Virus record (IMG/VR): IMGVR_UViG_3300017917_001573
Coordinates: 30,972 to 94,971 of that record
DNA length: 64,000 bases
Reading direction: 5' to 3' (one strand)
Source: a virus
The first letter of the stretch is position 1; each line of letters begins with the position of its first letter. This document shows, in pieces, positions 46,653-55,820 of the stretch. The position numbers were made by a program, and so were the translations under genes. Below the pieces are notes generated by a model. It was not told where the DNA came from. It ran no database searches and saw only the letters and a program-made list of their open reading frames with translations.

Positions 46653-46676
46653 AAGAGGGTGAGAAATCACCCTCTT
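46653..46676 (-). terminator. Intrinsic terminator between the SSB-like gene and primase
   Basis: A 10-bp perfect stem (AAGAGGGTGA / TCACCCTCTT) with a 4-base loop and a T-rich tail on the - strand, 23 bases beyond the SSB-like stop. It would limit read-through from an abundant SSB transcript to primase. Confidence 0.82.
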
Positions 46677-46698
46677 AATCTAACGAATTAATTAACTA

Positions 46699-47622
46699 TT
46701 AACCAAAGAAACTAGCTGTTACTTCTGGTGCTGGAGTATGTGTATTTGCAGCTTGGGTAGCTTGTTTCATCATATACGCATCATCAAATTTCTTGATTAG
46801 TGTAGAATCTTGGAAACAATTTCTATCACCCCAGTTGTATGTAATACTATCAGCATCCTTAACAACAGCTTCTCTTTCAATTTGTCTATATTGAGAAACA
46901 GTTGCATCAATGTTTAGGAATTTCTTCATAAACAAAGAATAGTATTGTTTACCTTCATCTGTTGTACGTACACCAGTTAGAACTTTTACACCACCTGCTT
47001 TACCAGCAGCAGTACTGAAAATCTTTTGGAATTGTTCAATACCTTCTGTACTAAGTGTAACCAATTTATCAAAATATGGTTTAAAGTCTACTGAATTACC
47101 TTTACCATCAGCTTTCCATGCTACATCAAGATTTAGGTAATTAAGTACAAAACTATATACATCATATTCTCCTTCTCGTGCAATTCTAGCACCATTTTCA
47201 GAGAAATAACGTGTACCAGTTTTTTTACCTACTGCTTCAACTTGTGTTTGTACATCAACATTGTACATAGATTGACCATGATTGTTGATGATTTTATATT
47301 TACCACTACCTGAAACATCTTCACGAGTAGAAAGGTTAAATGTCATTGGTACAATAAATTGTGGTACATCATTTCCTTCTGTATCTTGACACGGTTGTGA
47401 TTGCAAATAAATTACCAATTTGTTGTACATTTTATCTCCTACTTTTTGATTTACATAGTTAGGTGCAGACACACCATCGTAATTCAAAAGTGTTTTGAGT
47501 TGTTCATGATTAGGATTGATAGCTACTACACGGTAAGGAATAACACCTGTATATTTTACTGATTCATAAACTTTCTTTTTATTCTCATCTGATACATTAA
47601 AGAGATCAATATTATTTGACAT
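46699..47622 (-). CDS. Putative single-stranded-DNA-binding protein
   Basis: A 307-residue protein, mixed beta with aromatic residues, ending in A-S-F-F-G. No catalytic motif. It sits between the Sak4-like ATPase and the primase, has a strong leader and is isolated by a terminator. All this fits an abundant DNA-binding protein, and crAss-like genomes carry an SSB in this neighbourhood. The OB fold cannot be confirmed by eye, and the C-terminus lacks the usual acidic run, so this is a contextual call. Confidence 0.5.
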   Translation of the reverse strand: MSNNIDLFNVSDENKKKVYESVKYTGVIPYRVVAINPNHEQLKTLLNYDGVSAPNYVNQKVGDKMYNKLVIYLQSQPCQDTEGNDVPQFIVPMTFNLSTREDVSGSGKYKIINNHGQSMYNVDVQTQVEAVGKKTGTRYFSENGARIAREGEYDVYSFVLNYLNLDVAWKADGKGNSVDFKPYFDKLVTLSTEGIEQFQKIFSTAAGKAGGVKVLTGVRTTDEGKQYYSLFMKKFLNIDATVSQYRQIEREAVVKDADSITYNWGDRNCFQDSTLIKKFDDAYMMKQATQAANTHTPAPEVTASFFG

Positions 47623-47638
47623 AATTTTATTTTTTAAA

Positions 47639-47647
47639 TTGTTTTAC
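47639..47647 (-). promoter_or_regulatory. Conserved leader element before the SSB-like gene
   Basis: GTAAAACAA on the - strand, beginning exactly 25 bases before the ATG. A second near copy (GTAAAAACAA) lies a few bases further upstream. Same layout as before rIIB. Confidence 0.45.
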
Positions 47648-47682
47648 GATATTTTGTTTTTACTGTTTATTTCTGATTTCAA

Positions 47683-48351
47683 TTAAGAATAATATTCTTC
47701 CATTGCTTTGAATACAAGAGACAAATCATTTGGGATAGTGTTTGTTTCAAACATACCTTTTGGAGATTTGGCTGGAAACTTATCTAAACGATTTGTAATG
47801 AATTCATAAATGTTTTCACCTTTATCATTTTGTGTAACTCTTGTATACAAACAAGTAGTAAACAAACCTTCAAGGTTAATTGTATTGTCAACCATTTGAC
47901 CAATAGTTTTCATTTTATATTCTGAAATTGCACCATTGTCCATTACTGGTTCTGAATGTGATAGATATACAATATTCAAATCTGGTCTAAATGAAGTTGC
48001 TGCATTGAAGATTTTAAACATATTGCCTGCAATTTCAGAAAATTTATTGTAACCATTTTCTTTTGCACGGTTCATATACTCAATACTCATTACATACTGA
48101 GTATCATCAATGATTACATTTTTGATATGTAATGCTTTGTCATTGATTTCTTTTAGCATTGCTTCGATAGTAGGTGCAGATTTAGTTTCAAGATAATTCT
48201 TTTTTGTTGAATTATAAATTGATTTTGAACCTTTCCACGGTAGAGGTTTACCTACTACGTTAATGATAAATGTTTCGTCTGGATTCAATGATTCACATGA
48301 GGTAGATTTACCTGATCCAGATGGTCCAATAATACCAATAAGATTTGCCAT
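47683..48351 (-). CDS. Sak4-like RecA-fold ATPase (single-strand annealing type)
   Basis: A 222-residue single-domain P-loop ATPase. Walker A is G-P-S-G-S-G-K-S-T with Lys15; Walker B is N-V-I-I-D-D near residue 80. A conserved-looking L-S-H-S-E-P sensor strand lies near residue 130. This matches AAA_24/Sak4 phage ATPases, which assist annealing or strand exchange with SSB. It is flanked by the SF4 helicase and the SSB-like gene, consistent with a recombination-replication unit. A GTAAAC element lies about 24 bases before the ATG. Confidence 0.75.
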   Translation of the reverse strand: MANLIGIIGPSGSGKSTSCESLNPDETFIINVVGKPLPWKGSKSIYNSTKKNYLETKSAPTIEAMLKEINDKALHIKNVIIDDTQYVMSIEYMNRAKENGYNKFSEIAGNMFKIFNAATSFRPDLNIVYLSHSEPVMDNGAISEYKMKTIGQMVDNTINLEGLFTTCLYTRVTQNDKGENIYEFITNRLDKFPAKSPKGMFETNTIPNDLSLVFKAMEEYYS

Positions 48352-48392
48352 TTTTTTTTATTTATTTAAGTTTACTTTTATTTTTCTTCTTA

Positions 48393-49628
48393 CTAAGATA
48401 CAACATTTTTCTTGTTTTTCAAATTGTTATATGCATCCAATACTGTTACATCTGTTCTTATAAATGCATCTAATTCAATCTTTTGTGCTTCATTGTCTAA
48501 GATTTTTTCTCCATTATCTAATGCTTTAGGTAATTCTTTAAATCTAAGATTTGCACCATCGAATAGATAACACTTAGTTACTGCAACAGAACCATATCTA
48601 TTTTTAACAATTTCAATTTCTCTAAAGTTGTTACCTAACAATTTAAGATTATATCCTTTGTATGAGTCAACGTGATGTCTATGTGGATCAAACAATGTTA
48701 ACGCACTCAAACAATCTCGTTGTGTAGTTTTACAATCTGCAAGATTACTCAAACTAGGTTTTACTTTGTTAATGTTTGCACTATTATCTGATGTACTATA
48801 CTGCATTCTTTCTTCTGCTTGAGCTTGTTGTTGTACTGCAATTACAGAAAAATTAAACAACTTAGAATAGGTTAAACGACACTTATCAAATGAGAAATTT
48901 TCCATTGTGAGACGTTTATCATATCCAAATTGCTTTTCTGGAGTAAGTAATGAAATATGATCAAATACTAACATTGTATGTAGTGTAGGATCATGTTGTT
49001 CATATCTTTCTCTTTTCTTAATAATTTCTGTAACAGGATTTCCTGTTGCATCTAAAACGGGATTTCCATTCTTATCAGACTTAACTATCTCAATATCAGA
49101 AGTTATAATTGTACCATGTTCAAGTGCATACTTCTCAATTTCCTTGTGTACTCCATAAGGATTTGTGATTTGATCATACATTTCAACATTTTCCAACATA
49201 GCATCTACAATACGTTCATTAGATTCTAATACAGCAATCATTTCATCTGTAATAGGTTTATCATCTACTACATTCAACAGTGTAAACATATCTAAGCGTA
49301 ATTGATGCTTCATATATGTTACATACAATTGAAATGAATCATAAAACTGTTGTTTAGTTTCTTCAAATCCAAACCACAATATTTTGTAATTATAGGATGG
49401 ATTTATTTTCTTGTATATGAAAGCATTGATGATTGTCATAAACTTAGTAATCTGAGTTTTACCTACACCAGAAAATGTAGTAATCAACAAATATTCACCT
49501 CTTACAATTGCAGGATAATATTTAGACAAATCTGGCATAATATGTTTTAATGGTAAACCATTTACAATACCAGAATCTCTATCTTTCTTACGTTGTTTGT
49601 ATACATCTTTGTATGCACTACTGTTCAT
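48393..49628 (-). CDS. DnaB-like replicative helicase (SF4)
   Basis: A 411-residue protein. Walker A is F-S-G-V-G-K-T with Lys57; L-W-F-G-F-E-E is the second strand, and L-V-F-D-H-I-S is the Walker B region. The motif V-I-A-V-Q-Q-Q-A-Q matches H3, and a C-terminal H4-like segment with K-N-R-Y-G is present. This is a RecA-fold hexameric helicase without the N-terminal DnaB domain, as is common in phages. It likely unwinds the fork for the PolB encoded upstream. The 4-base overlap with the preceding gene supports the start. Confidence 0.85.
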   Translation of the reverse strand: MNSSAYKDVYKQRKKDRDSGIVNGLPLKHIMPDLSKYYPAIVRGEYLLITTFSGVGKTQITKFMTIINAFIYKKINPSYNYKILWFGFEETKQQFYDSFQLYVTYMKHQLRLDMFTLLNVVDDKPITDEMIAVLESNERIVDAMLENVEMYDQITNPYGVHKEIEKYALEHGTIITSDIEIVKSDKNGNPVLDATGNPVTEIIKKRERYEQHDPTLHTMLVFDHISLLTPEKQFGYDKRLTMENFSFDKCRLTYSKLFNFSVIAVQQQAQAEERMQYSTSDNSANINKVKPSLSNLADCKTTQRDCLSALTLFDPHRHHVDSYKGYNLKLLGNNFREIEIVKNRYGSVAVTKCYLFDGANLRFKELPKALDNGEKILDNEAQKIELDAFIRTDVTVLDAYNNLKNKKNVVS

Positions 49629-50131
49629 AGATCTAAACTTCTCCTATCTTCATACGGTACTTCTTTTTCTTGATACTGCAATTCTTCTTCATAACAAAAC
49701 AACCATACATTTTCATCTAAGTATTTTGTTAGAGTTACTGGAAATGCGGTATGTTTGTAGTATTTGTAAGTTGCCTTACAGAATACTTCAAAATCAATTG
49801 GATTTCCACTAGAATCAGTTTCTTGAGATAAGATATTAGATAGACGTTTTTCATTTTCTTTAGTAGCCTTGAATACAGCATAAGAACCTGAATTATTTTT
49901 TGCAGTAGATGCTACACCATTTTCTTTAAGGTATTTAATTAGACCTTTCAATAAATTGATTTCTCCAGAACCAAATTGATTTTTGATTTGTTGAATTCTG
50001 TCTAATTTCAAATCTCTCAAATACTTATTAGATAGTGCAATATGATTGGTTGTAACCAACACATAATTGTTAGATACTAAAAAATCATGAACTTGTTCCA
50101 GTGTTAATGATGTTGGTGTAATGTCCGACAT
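49625..50131 (-). CDS. Hypothetical protein between SF2 and SF4 helicases
   Basis: A 168-residue protein starting MSDITPTSLTLEQ, mixed alpha/beta. It overlaps the SF2 helicase by 47 bases and the SF4 helicase by 4, and no family is recognised. Its position between two helicase genes suggests a replication accessory (for example a loader), but nothing in the sequence shows that. Confidence 0.5.
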   Translation of the reverse strand: MSDITPTSLTLEQVHDFLVSNNYVLVTTNHIALSNKYLRDLKLDRIQQIKNQFGSGEINLLKGLIKYLKENGVASTAKNNSGSYAVFKATKENEKRLSNILSQETDSSGNPIDFEVFCKATYKYYKHTAFPVTLTKYLDENVWLFCYEEELQYQEKEVPYEDRRSLDL

Positions 50132-51350
50132 AATAAATATATTTTGGGTTAATATCTTCTAAAGCTGTGTTTACATACTCATCGTCTTTTGTACCAACAC
50201 ATCTAAATACATATAGTACAGGTAGTGTACTTCTAAGAACTCTACCCAATATTTGATTTAGTGATACAGAAGAATTGTCTACTTGTACAAAAACACCTAC
50301 TTGAATGTCTTCCAGATTAACACCTGATTTAAACATTCCTTTAGCAAAAATATGATTTAGTTTTTTTGAATTGTAATCTGTTATAACTTTTTTAGGAACA
50401 ACATTTGTTTTTGAATGAATTACAATTCCATCTGAAACATTATTACCTATCTCATCAGCTTGTTCAATAGAATTACAAAACCAAATGGTTCTATAATTTT
50501 TATTTTGTTCTAACAGATCTAATGCAACAGGTAATTTAATTTTACCTAAGAATGTTTTTCTTTGACCAGCTTTTCTTTGCCATTGAATTTGTGCATACTG
50601 AGCTTTAATTGCAAAAGATTGCTTCTTAGCAAAATCTACTTCATTACTCAATATTTCATAATATTCCTTTTCTGTACAAGAAATGTTTAGAGTATAGAAC
50701 TTTTGAGATTTCAATAGTTTTAGTTTTTCAAACATTTCTTTGTATGTACAATCTATTGTTGGACCTTTTACAGCTTGTTTACCACCTTTTATTTTAGTAT
50801 ATACATACTGTTTGTCTTTTGACAAAGGTATGTCTACTACAAAGATTTTAGGTTCTGGTAAAATGTTATTATCAATAGCATCAGATGTGCTGAACTTAAT
50901 CCAGTTTACATCTTGTTTAAGTAGTCTATGTCTCTTATACAATTCTTTTTTTACATAATCTGGAATTGTTCCAGACAAGTAAATTATCTTTTTTGTTTTA
51001 GCTAATATCTGTTCTAATTGAATAGATGTACTTGGTCCAAAACAGTTAATATGAATTTCGTCCATAATAACCCAATCATAAGATTCAGAAATATGTTTGT
51101 TTGCAGATGCATAACAATCCATTGCATAGTCTAATTGAATATTATGTTTTTTCATTTCTAATTCCCATGAAACTTTGTGAGATGTTTCAGCTACTAAGAT
51201 TAAACCTTTAGAATCTTTGTATACACTATTTACAATAGCATTCAAAGAACAAAGCGTTTTACCTGTACCTGTACCATACTCCAAAACCGTTACATCATTT
51301 TTATTTACAGATTCGGAAGCCCACTGTTTTAAATCTTCTCTTGTTGTCAT
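50085..51350 (-). CDS. SF2 DNA/RNA helicase
   Basis: A 421-residue protein. Motif I is Y-G-T-G-T-G-K-T (Lys31); motif II is D-E-I-H (97-100); motif III is Y-L-S-G-T; motif V is K-S-G-V-N-L-E-D; motif VI is Q-I-L-G-R-V-L-R. It resembles phage UvsW/RAD3-like SF2 helicases. It lies one base downstream of the dCMP deaminase gene. The probable role is origin opening, branch migration or transcription-coupled remodelling. Confidence 0.85.
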   Translation of the reverse strand: MTTREDLKQWASESVNKNDVTVLEYGTGTGKTLCSLNAIVNSVYKDSKGLILVAETSHKVSWELEMKKHNIQLDYAMDCYASANKHISESYDWVIMDEIHINCFGPSTSIQLEQILAKTKKIIYLSGTIPDYVKKELYKRHRLLKQDVNWIKFSTSDAIDNNILPEPKIFVVDIPLSKDKQYVYTKIKGGKQAVKGPTIDCTYKEMFEKLKLLKSQKFYTLNISCTEKEYYEILSNEVDFAKKQSFAIKAQYAQIQWQRKAGQRKTFLGKIKLPVALDLLEQNKNYRTIWFCNSIEQADEIGNNVSDGIVIHSKTNVVPKKVITDYNSKKLNHIFAKGMFKSGVNLEDIQVGVFVQVDNSSVSLNQILGRVLRSTLPVLYVFRCVGTKDDEYVNTALEDINPKYIYYVGHYTNIINTGTSS

Positions 51351-51351
51351 T

Positions 51352-51768
51352 TCATAATTTCATTATTGAAATATGCTTACTTAAAAAATTAATCACATCA
51401 TCACTTTGTGGATTGTCATACTTTTCAATATAGAACACTTGTTGTATACCACATTGTAAAATCATCTTTGCACAATCCATACAAGGAGATAATGTACAAA
51501 ACATAATAGCACCATCAGAAGATTGTGTAGATCTACACAATTTAGTTAGTGCATTTGTTTCAGCATGAAGTACACTAGATTTAGTTTTACTATCACACTC
51601 ACATACATTAGCTTCTCCTGATACAGTACCATTGTACCCAAATGCTAATATGTTTTGTCCACTACTATCTACTATAACACAACCTACTTTTGCTCGTATA
51701 CAATACGATTCTTGAGCAATACGCAATGTTAAATCTTTGTATAACAGTCGTTTTTTTAATGTCAACAT
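51352..51768 (-). CDS. dCMP deaminase
   Basis: A 138-residue zinc deaminase. The zinc and catalytic motif H68-A-E70 and C96-M-D-C99 are clear, and R-A-K-V-G-C-V-I-V is the usual early strand. It converts dCMP to dUMP, feeding ThyX. It overlaps the DNA polymerase gene by 7 bases. The family is shared by phages and cells; the neighbourhood argues for dCMP rather than cytidine. Confidence 0.9.
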   Translation of the reverse strand: MLTLKKRLLYKDLTLRIAQESYCIRAKVGCVIVDSSGQNILAFGYNGTVSGEANVCECDSKTKSSVLHAETNALTKLCRSTQSSDGAIMFCTLSPCMDCAKMILQCGIQQVFYIEKYDNPQSDDVINFLSKHISIMKL

Positions 51769-53891
51769 ATTTCAAACGGTTTAATTGCTTGTACAATACT
51801 TTTAGCATCTTCTATATAATACTCATAGTTGATGTTGTATTCTGTCATAGGTTTTTCAAAATAATCATTGAACAATACTACAGATTGATCAGCACAATGT
51901 GAGTTTTGTTCCATCACTACTTCTCCAATCTTAGGTAATGTATCTAGTTTCTTTTTCAATTTAGTATCATCAGATACAGATTTAGTTTTTTTGTCTAACC
52001 ATTCTTGGTCTACTGTAATAAATCTTCTCTTAACAAGATGTGTTCCTTTATATGTATTGTCTGAGATATGCTCATAGTTAGATACAAAGAAACGTACTGA
52101 TGCTTGTTGAACTTGTTCACTAATTACATTTACTTGTGATTTAGGTGTCTTGTATTGTTTCCCTGTTTTTGGAGAATGTGTCAATATGGTTTTTTCCACC
52201 TCTTGTATATAATTGGTGTATGAATCATCAATTTTAATTGCTGTACAAAAATCATATATGTCTAAATGATTCTTAACAGTATCTTCAATAGGTGTACCAT
52301 ACAACAAATAGTTTTGTACTGCAATAGCTGAAATAGGTTTATTAAAACCTTTTAGAATACCATTTTGTGGAACAAATGCTTCACCTTTAACTTTTACTCT
52401 TTTTTCAATAGGTTTGTCACCAGCTTTAATCAACAAGTAATTGTTTACATCTTTGTAATATACTTGTTCAATTTCCATTAACTCATAACTAATCCCTGTG
52501 TATACAGAAAACTGTTTTACTATTTCCATGTAGATATTTTTTCTGTCAATTGGTACAATTGCAGAAATACCATCTGTATTTGAGTAAAAAACAGTAAATC
52601 CATTTAATTCAAGTGTTTCAATTAACATCAATAAATACAATTGACCGTTGATTGTAACTTTGAGTTGAGCAAGCTTATCTTTTAAGAAGTATGTAAGAGA
52701 ATCCAATAAACCATAAATAGTGTTTGCTGAAATTTTTAATCCAGCAGCTTTAATAGTAGCTTCTCGTATTTGTTGTTGTGTGTATGTATCATCTTTTGAT
52801 TCTACAATAGATTTTGCTAAAAGTCTATCTTCCACAATTAACTTTACCACTTTGAGAAATTCTTCTTTGTCCAAGTGTTCTGGACAAATACCCAATGTGA
52901 TCAATAACAAAGGATAAAATGAACCAAAGTCAAAATCCCATAATTCATGTGTTTCAGTTTTTTTGAATGATGTATTCTTCAAAGCACCATGAATACCACC
53001 TGCTGCAATTGTGTGTACACAAATATCAGATTGAAAGTTTCTACCAAATCCTTTTGTAACTTCATCATAAAATTCAGTACGTAGTAAATCTTGTAAAAAC
53101 AAGTTATACTTTTCTGTCTTGAATTTAATTTTGTCTGATACTACATCAACCATTTTAATATGTGGTCGCATAGTAAGACGTTTATTAGGTTTGTTTGGAT
53201 AATAACTGTCAAAGATTACTTTTGCAATAGTAGAATCTGCTGCACTAATCAAATTAACATTGTATACAGATTCTAAGTCTTGTCTTAGTTTAATTCTTTC
53301 TTGTACTGCAACAAATATTTTTTTGGGTATTTCAACGTCATTTTTGTTGTACTCAATTACTTTATCAATGTTCTCTTCTAATACATTTTCATAGTGTTTA
53401 TAGGGTAAATCTTGTAATTTAGGATGTTTTAGATTTACACCTACTAACTTTAATCCTTTAACACTATAACCTTCTCTAATTACTTCCAATAAATCAATAG
53501 ATTTAAACGGTACAGAATATTTGTATTTGAATAAACTCGCTTTTCTTTCATATGTTATTTGAGAAAAATCTTTGTTTTTTCTTTTTCCAAATTCAATTAT
53601 AAATTGAGCAAATTCATACAAAATTTTAGATATTTCTAATCCGTTGTATTCTACAAAATATTGTTCATTTTGTAGAATGAAATTTAGAATAACATCATCA
53701 AATGCAGCATTGTTATACCCTACAAAATATGTCTGTTGTTTTATAGTTTTTCCCAAATATTGTAGTATACTACGAATATCATTTTTTCTTGAAGATATTT
53801 CAAATATAGTCCAAGATTGATTTTGTAGTATACTACATGTGAAGCAATTAGGAAACGTTTCTATGTCGTAAAACAACACATCTAACGTCAT
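51762..53891 (-). CDS. Family B DNA polymerase
   Basis: A 709-residue protein. The N-terminal 3'-5' exonuclease has D-I-E-T-F at residues 10-14 and later Asp residues in the DVEIP region. The polymerase motif A is F-D-F-G-S-F-Y-P, motif B is K-I-S-A-N-T-I-Y-G, and motif C is S-N-T-D-G, as seen in several phage PolBs where N replaces the first Asp of DTD. It is short for PolB but complete in the catalytic core, and is the replicative polymerase. It overlaps the macro gene stop by 4 bases. Confidence 0.9.
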   Translation of the reverse strand: MTLDVLFYDIETFPNCFTCSILQNQSWTIFEISSRKNDIRSILQYLGKTIKQQTYFVGYNNAAFDDVILNFILQNEQYFVEYNGLEISKILYEFAQFIIEFGKRKNKDFSQITYERKASLFKYKYSVPFKSIDLLEVIREGYSVKGLKLVGVNLKHPKLQDLPYKHYENVLEENIDKVIEYNKNDVEIPKKIFVAVQERIKLRQDLESVYNVNLISAADSTIAKVIFDSYYPNKPNKRLTMRPHIKMVDVVSDKIKFKTEKYNLFLQDLLRTEFYDEVTKGFGRNFQSDICVHTIAAGGIHGALKNTSFKKTETHELWDFDFGSFYPLLLITLGICPEHLDKEEFLKVVKLIVEDRLLAKSIVESKDDTYTQQQIREATIKAAGLKISANTIYGLLDSLTYFLKDKLAQLKVTINGQLYLLMLIETLELNGFTVFYSNTDGISAIVPIDRKNIYMEIVKQFSVYTGISYELMEIEQVYYKDVNNYLLIKAGDKPIEKRVKVKGEAFVPQNGILKGFNKPISAIAVQNYLLYGTPIEDTVKNHLDIYDFCTAIKIDDSYTNYIQEVEKTILTHSPKTGKQYKTPKSQVNVISEQVQQASVRFFVSNYEHISDNTYKGTHLVKRRFITVDQEWLDKKTKSVSDDTKLKKKLDTLPKIGEVVMEQNSHCADQSVVLFNDYFEKPMTEYNINYEYYIEDAKSIVQAIKPFEIC

Positions 53892-54430
53892 AGTTTAAGA
53901 TCTGAATTATAGTTAGTGTTGATTACATCATAATAATCTGAAAAGTCACCAGGACGTATTACAAATGTCACATCTACATCATAAATATTCAATAGTGATT
54001 CTGCTAAAAACAAAATCATAACTGGATTAATTCCACCGATTCCACAACCAATCATAGGTAAACCAATTTTTAGATTTGTATTTCTCAGTTTATTTTTTTC
54101 TGACACGTACCAAAAAAGTTTTTTTAAAGCTAAAAAAACAAAATCTATATCTGCATTTTTTCCAGTATTGTATTGTGTGTACATATTTGCAACATAAATA
54201 CGTTTATTATTTGCATTTATTCTAGGTAATACTTCAATTGTACCAGCTTTATTTAAATCACCTCTGTATGATAATTGTTCAAGTTTACTATCTAATGTAT
54301 TGTATTTTTCTTTCATCAATTTAGCAATACCTGCATCTTGCATACAAAAACAATTACAACCATGTCCAATTACATCAAAATCACCTTGATCTACTAATTC
54401 AAATAGATCACCATTTATAATTTTCATCAT
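53888..54430 (-). CDS. Macro-domain (ADP-ribose-binding) protein
   Basis: A 180-residue protein, almost one macro domain. I-N-G-D-L-F is followed by H-G-C-N-C near residue 23, the A-G-I-A-K-L loop at 33-38, and L-P-M-I-G-C-G-I-G-G near residue 144, which match the ADP-ribose-binding loops. Macro domains remove or bind ADP-ribose; in phages such proteins can counter DarT-type ADP-ribosylation defences. It sits between a small gene and the polymerase, so a link to DNA protection is possible. Catalysis is not proven. Confidence 0.82.
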   Translation of the reverse strand: MMKIINGDLFELVDQGDFDVIGHGCNCFCMQDAGIAKLMKEKYNTLDSKLEQLSYRGDLNKAGTIEVLPRINANNKRIYVANMYTQYNTGKNADIDFVFLALKKLFWYVSEKNKLRNTNLKIGLPMIGCGIGGINPVMILFLAESLLNIYDVDVTFVIRPGDFSDYYDVINTNYNSDLKL

Positions 54431-54436
54431 TTTAAT

Positions 54437-54628
54437 TTATTCTTCTGCTTCTATTACTGTTAATCCTAACTCTCTTGCTGCATAATTTATATGCTTACTT
54501 GTAGTAACACTCCAATAACCAAGTTTTACTAAATAAGGAGTGTCAATTTTTGCTACTCTTGTTTTATAAGAGTATACCCACTCTGTATCATAGGATAGGT
54601 TTGTTTTATATTTTTGAAATTTTTTCAT
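54437..54628 (-). CDS. Small hypothetical protein after thyX
   Basis: A 63-residue product starting MKKFQKYKTN, basic with several Tyr. It overlaps the thyX stop by 4 bases and is 6 bases before the macro gene, which suggests co-translation. No family is recognised. Confidence 0.45.
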   Translation of the reverse strand: MKKFQKYKTNLSYDTEWVYSYKTRVAKIDTPYLVKLGYWSVTTSKHINYAARELGLTVIEAEE

Positions 54629-55263
54629 AAACCAAAAGCTTTAATGGTATGTTGGAAAGGATTACCTTCAATATTTTTAACTAAGTCTAACATTTGTTGT
54701 GCAAGTTCTCTAGTTTCAGCTTGAGTATCTGGTTTTAGACGAAGATCAAATAAATGTAAAAAAGCTAATAAACTACCAGTCCAAATAAATGTTGTATTAA
54801 GGTTAAGTGGTAATATAGTTCTTGCTTGTTCTTTAGATACTCCTAATTCAAGAAGTTTTTTATAAGCTGTTGTGCATACATCGTGTACTTGATTTTGTAT
54901 AAAATTAGCGTCTTCTTGATTTTCAATTAACCCTTCACTACCTTGCTTACTATTAGTAGATTGTTTTCTCCACTCTTTAATAGTAGTATAACTATCACTA
55001 AAATCCACATATCTACCACTAATACTGTTAGCACTTAATCCAACTTGATGTTTAAAAAGCTGTCTTTCAACATAAATCGGACAAGTGATTCTAAATTGTA
55101 ATTGAGGATGTCTAAATGGAGCAATATGTTTGTGTTTTACCAAATATTTAATTAATCTTTCATCGTTGTCATCAAATACAATTTTACTTTTACCATAAGA
55201 TACTCTTGCAGCATTAACAACCATTAAATCATCACCAAAGTGTGATAATAATTCTACGTTCAT
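54625..55263 (-). CDS. thyX: Flavin-dependent thymidylate synthase
   Basis: A 212-residue protein. Residues 71-85 hold the ThyX signature in the phage-style spacing (K-H-Q-V-G-L-S-x-N-x-x-S-x-R-Y), where R-H-R-x-x-S is usual in cells. S77, N79, S82, R84 and Y85 are retained, and Q73 replaces an Arg. It makes dTMP from dUMP using FAD/NADPH, so it needs no ThyA. It overlaps the HNH gene stop by 4 bases. Confidence 0.92.
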   Translation of the reverse strand: MNVELLSHFGDDLMVVNAARVSYGKSKIVFDDNDERLIKYLVKHKHIAPFRHPQLQFRITCPIYVERQLFKHQVGLSANSISGRYVDFSDSYTTIKEWRKQSTNSKQGSEGLIENQEDANFIQNQVHDVCTTAYKKLLELGVSKEQARTILPLNLNTTFIWTGSLLAFLHLFDLRLKPDTQAETRELAQQMLDLVKNIEGNPFQHTIKAFGL

Positions 55264-55757
55264 AAATAATATTTTTTTAAAGTATGATTAAACTTTATAA
55301 TTCCTTTTTGATATAATTCAAATGCTATTTTTTCAAGTGAATCATGTATTAATCGATGTTCCGATAAATTCTTACATAAAATCAAATTTGAAATATCATT
55401 ATTTTGTTTATCTCCATCAATATGATGAATTTGTTCTCCTGCACCACCTTTTACTGTTTTTAATTTTCTACCTATGTATTCTTCGTATATTAATATGTGT
55501 TTTCTTTTATACACTTGTCTACCTGATTTTAAAAACAAACCAGGTATTTTAACCATTATATACCCATCGGAACTAACATATTCTCCACCTTTCCATCTTT
55601 TACTATTGTTTTCTGAAAATTGAGGACGTTTAATATTTTTTTGAACACTTTTAGAATAGCAATCTTTACAGTAATCCGTCTTTTTTCTTTTTGTTGATTG
55701 TTTTGAAATAGTGTAATGTTTTTTACAACATTTACATACTACTTGTACTTTATCCAT
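55260..55757 (-). CDS. Free-standing HNH homing endonuclease
   Basis: A 165-residue protein. The N-terminal C-K-C-C plus C-K-D-C forms a zinc-ribbon-like site. R-W-K-G-G precedes a typical phage HNH lead-in, and the catalytic part is Q-I-H-H-I-D-G-D-K-x-N-N with N-L-I-L-C and H-R-L. This is the HNH_3 class common as homing endonucleases in phages. It sits immediately before thyX with its own promoter-like element and probably arrived as a mobile insertion. No intron is visible in thyX. Confidence 0.85.
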   Translation of the reverse strand: MDKVQVVCKCCKKHYTISKQSTKRKKTDYCKDCYSKSVQKNIKRPQFSENNSKRWKGGEYVSSDGYIMVKIPGLFLKSGRQVYKRKHILIYEEYIGRKLKTVKGGAGEQIHHIDGDKQNNDISNLILCKNLSEHRLIHDSLEKIAFELYQKGIIKFNHTLKKYYL

Positions 55758-55782
55758 ATACTTTATTGTTTTAATGTATATG

Positions 55783-55790
55783 CAAAGATA
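55783..55790 (-). promoter_or_regulatory. Promoter -7 element before the HNH gene
   Basis: TATCTTTG on the - strand fits TAnnTTTG and lies 26 bases before the HNH start in a 63-base intergenic gap. No standard -33 box at correct spacing. Confidence 0.35.
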
Positions 55791-55820
55791 CTTTAAAACT
55801 CAAATAATTCTACTGTATTT

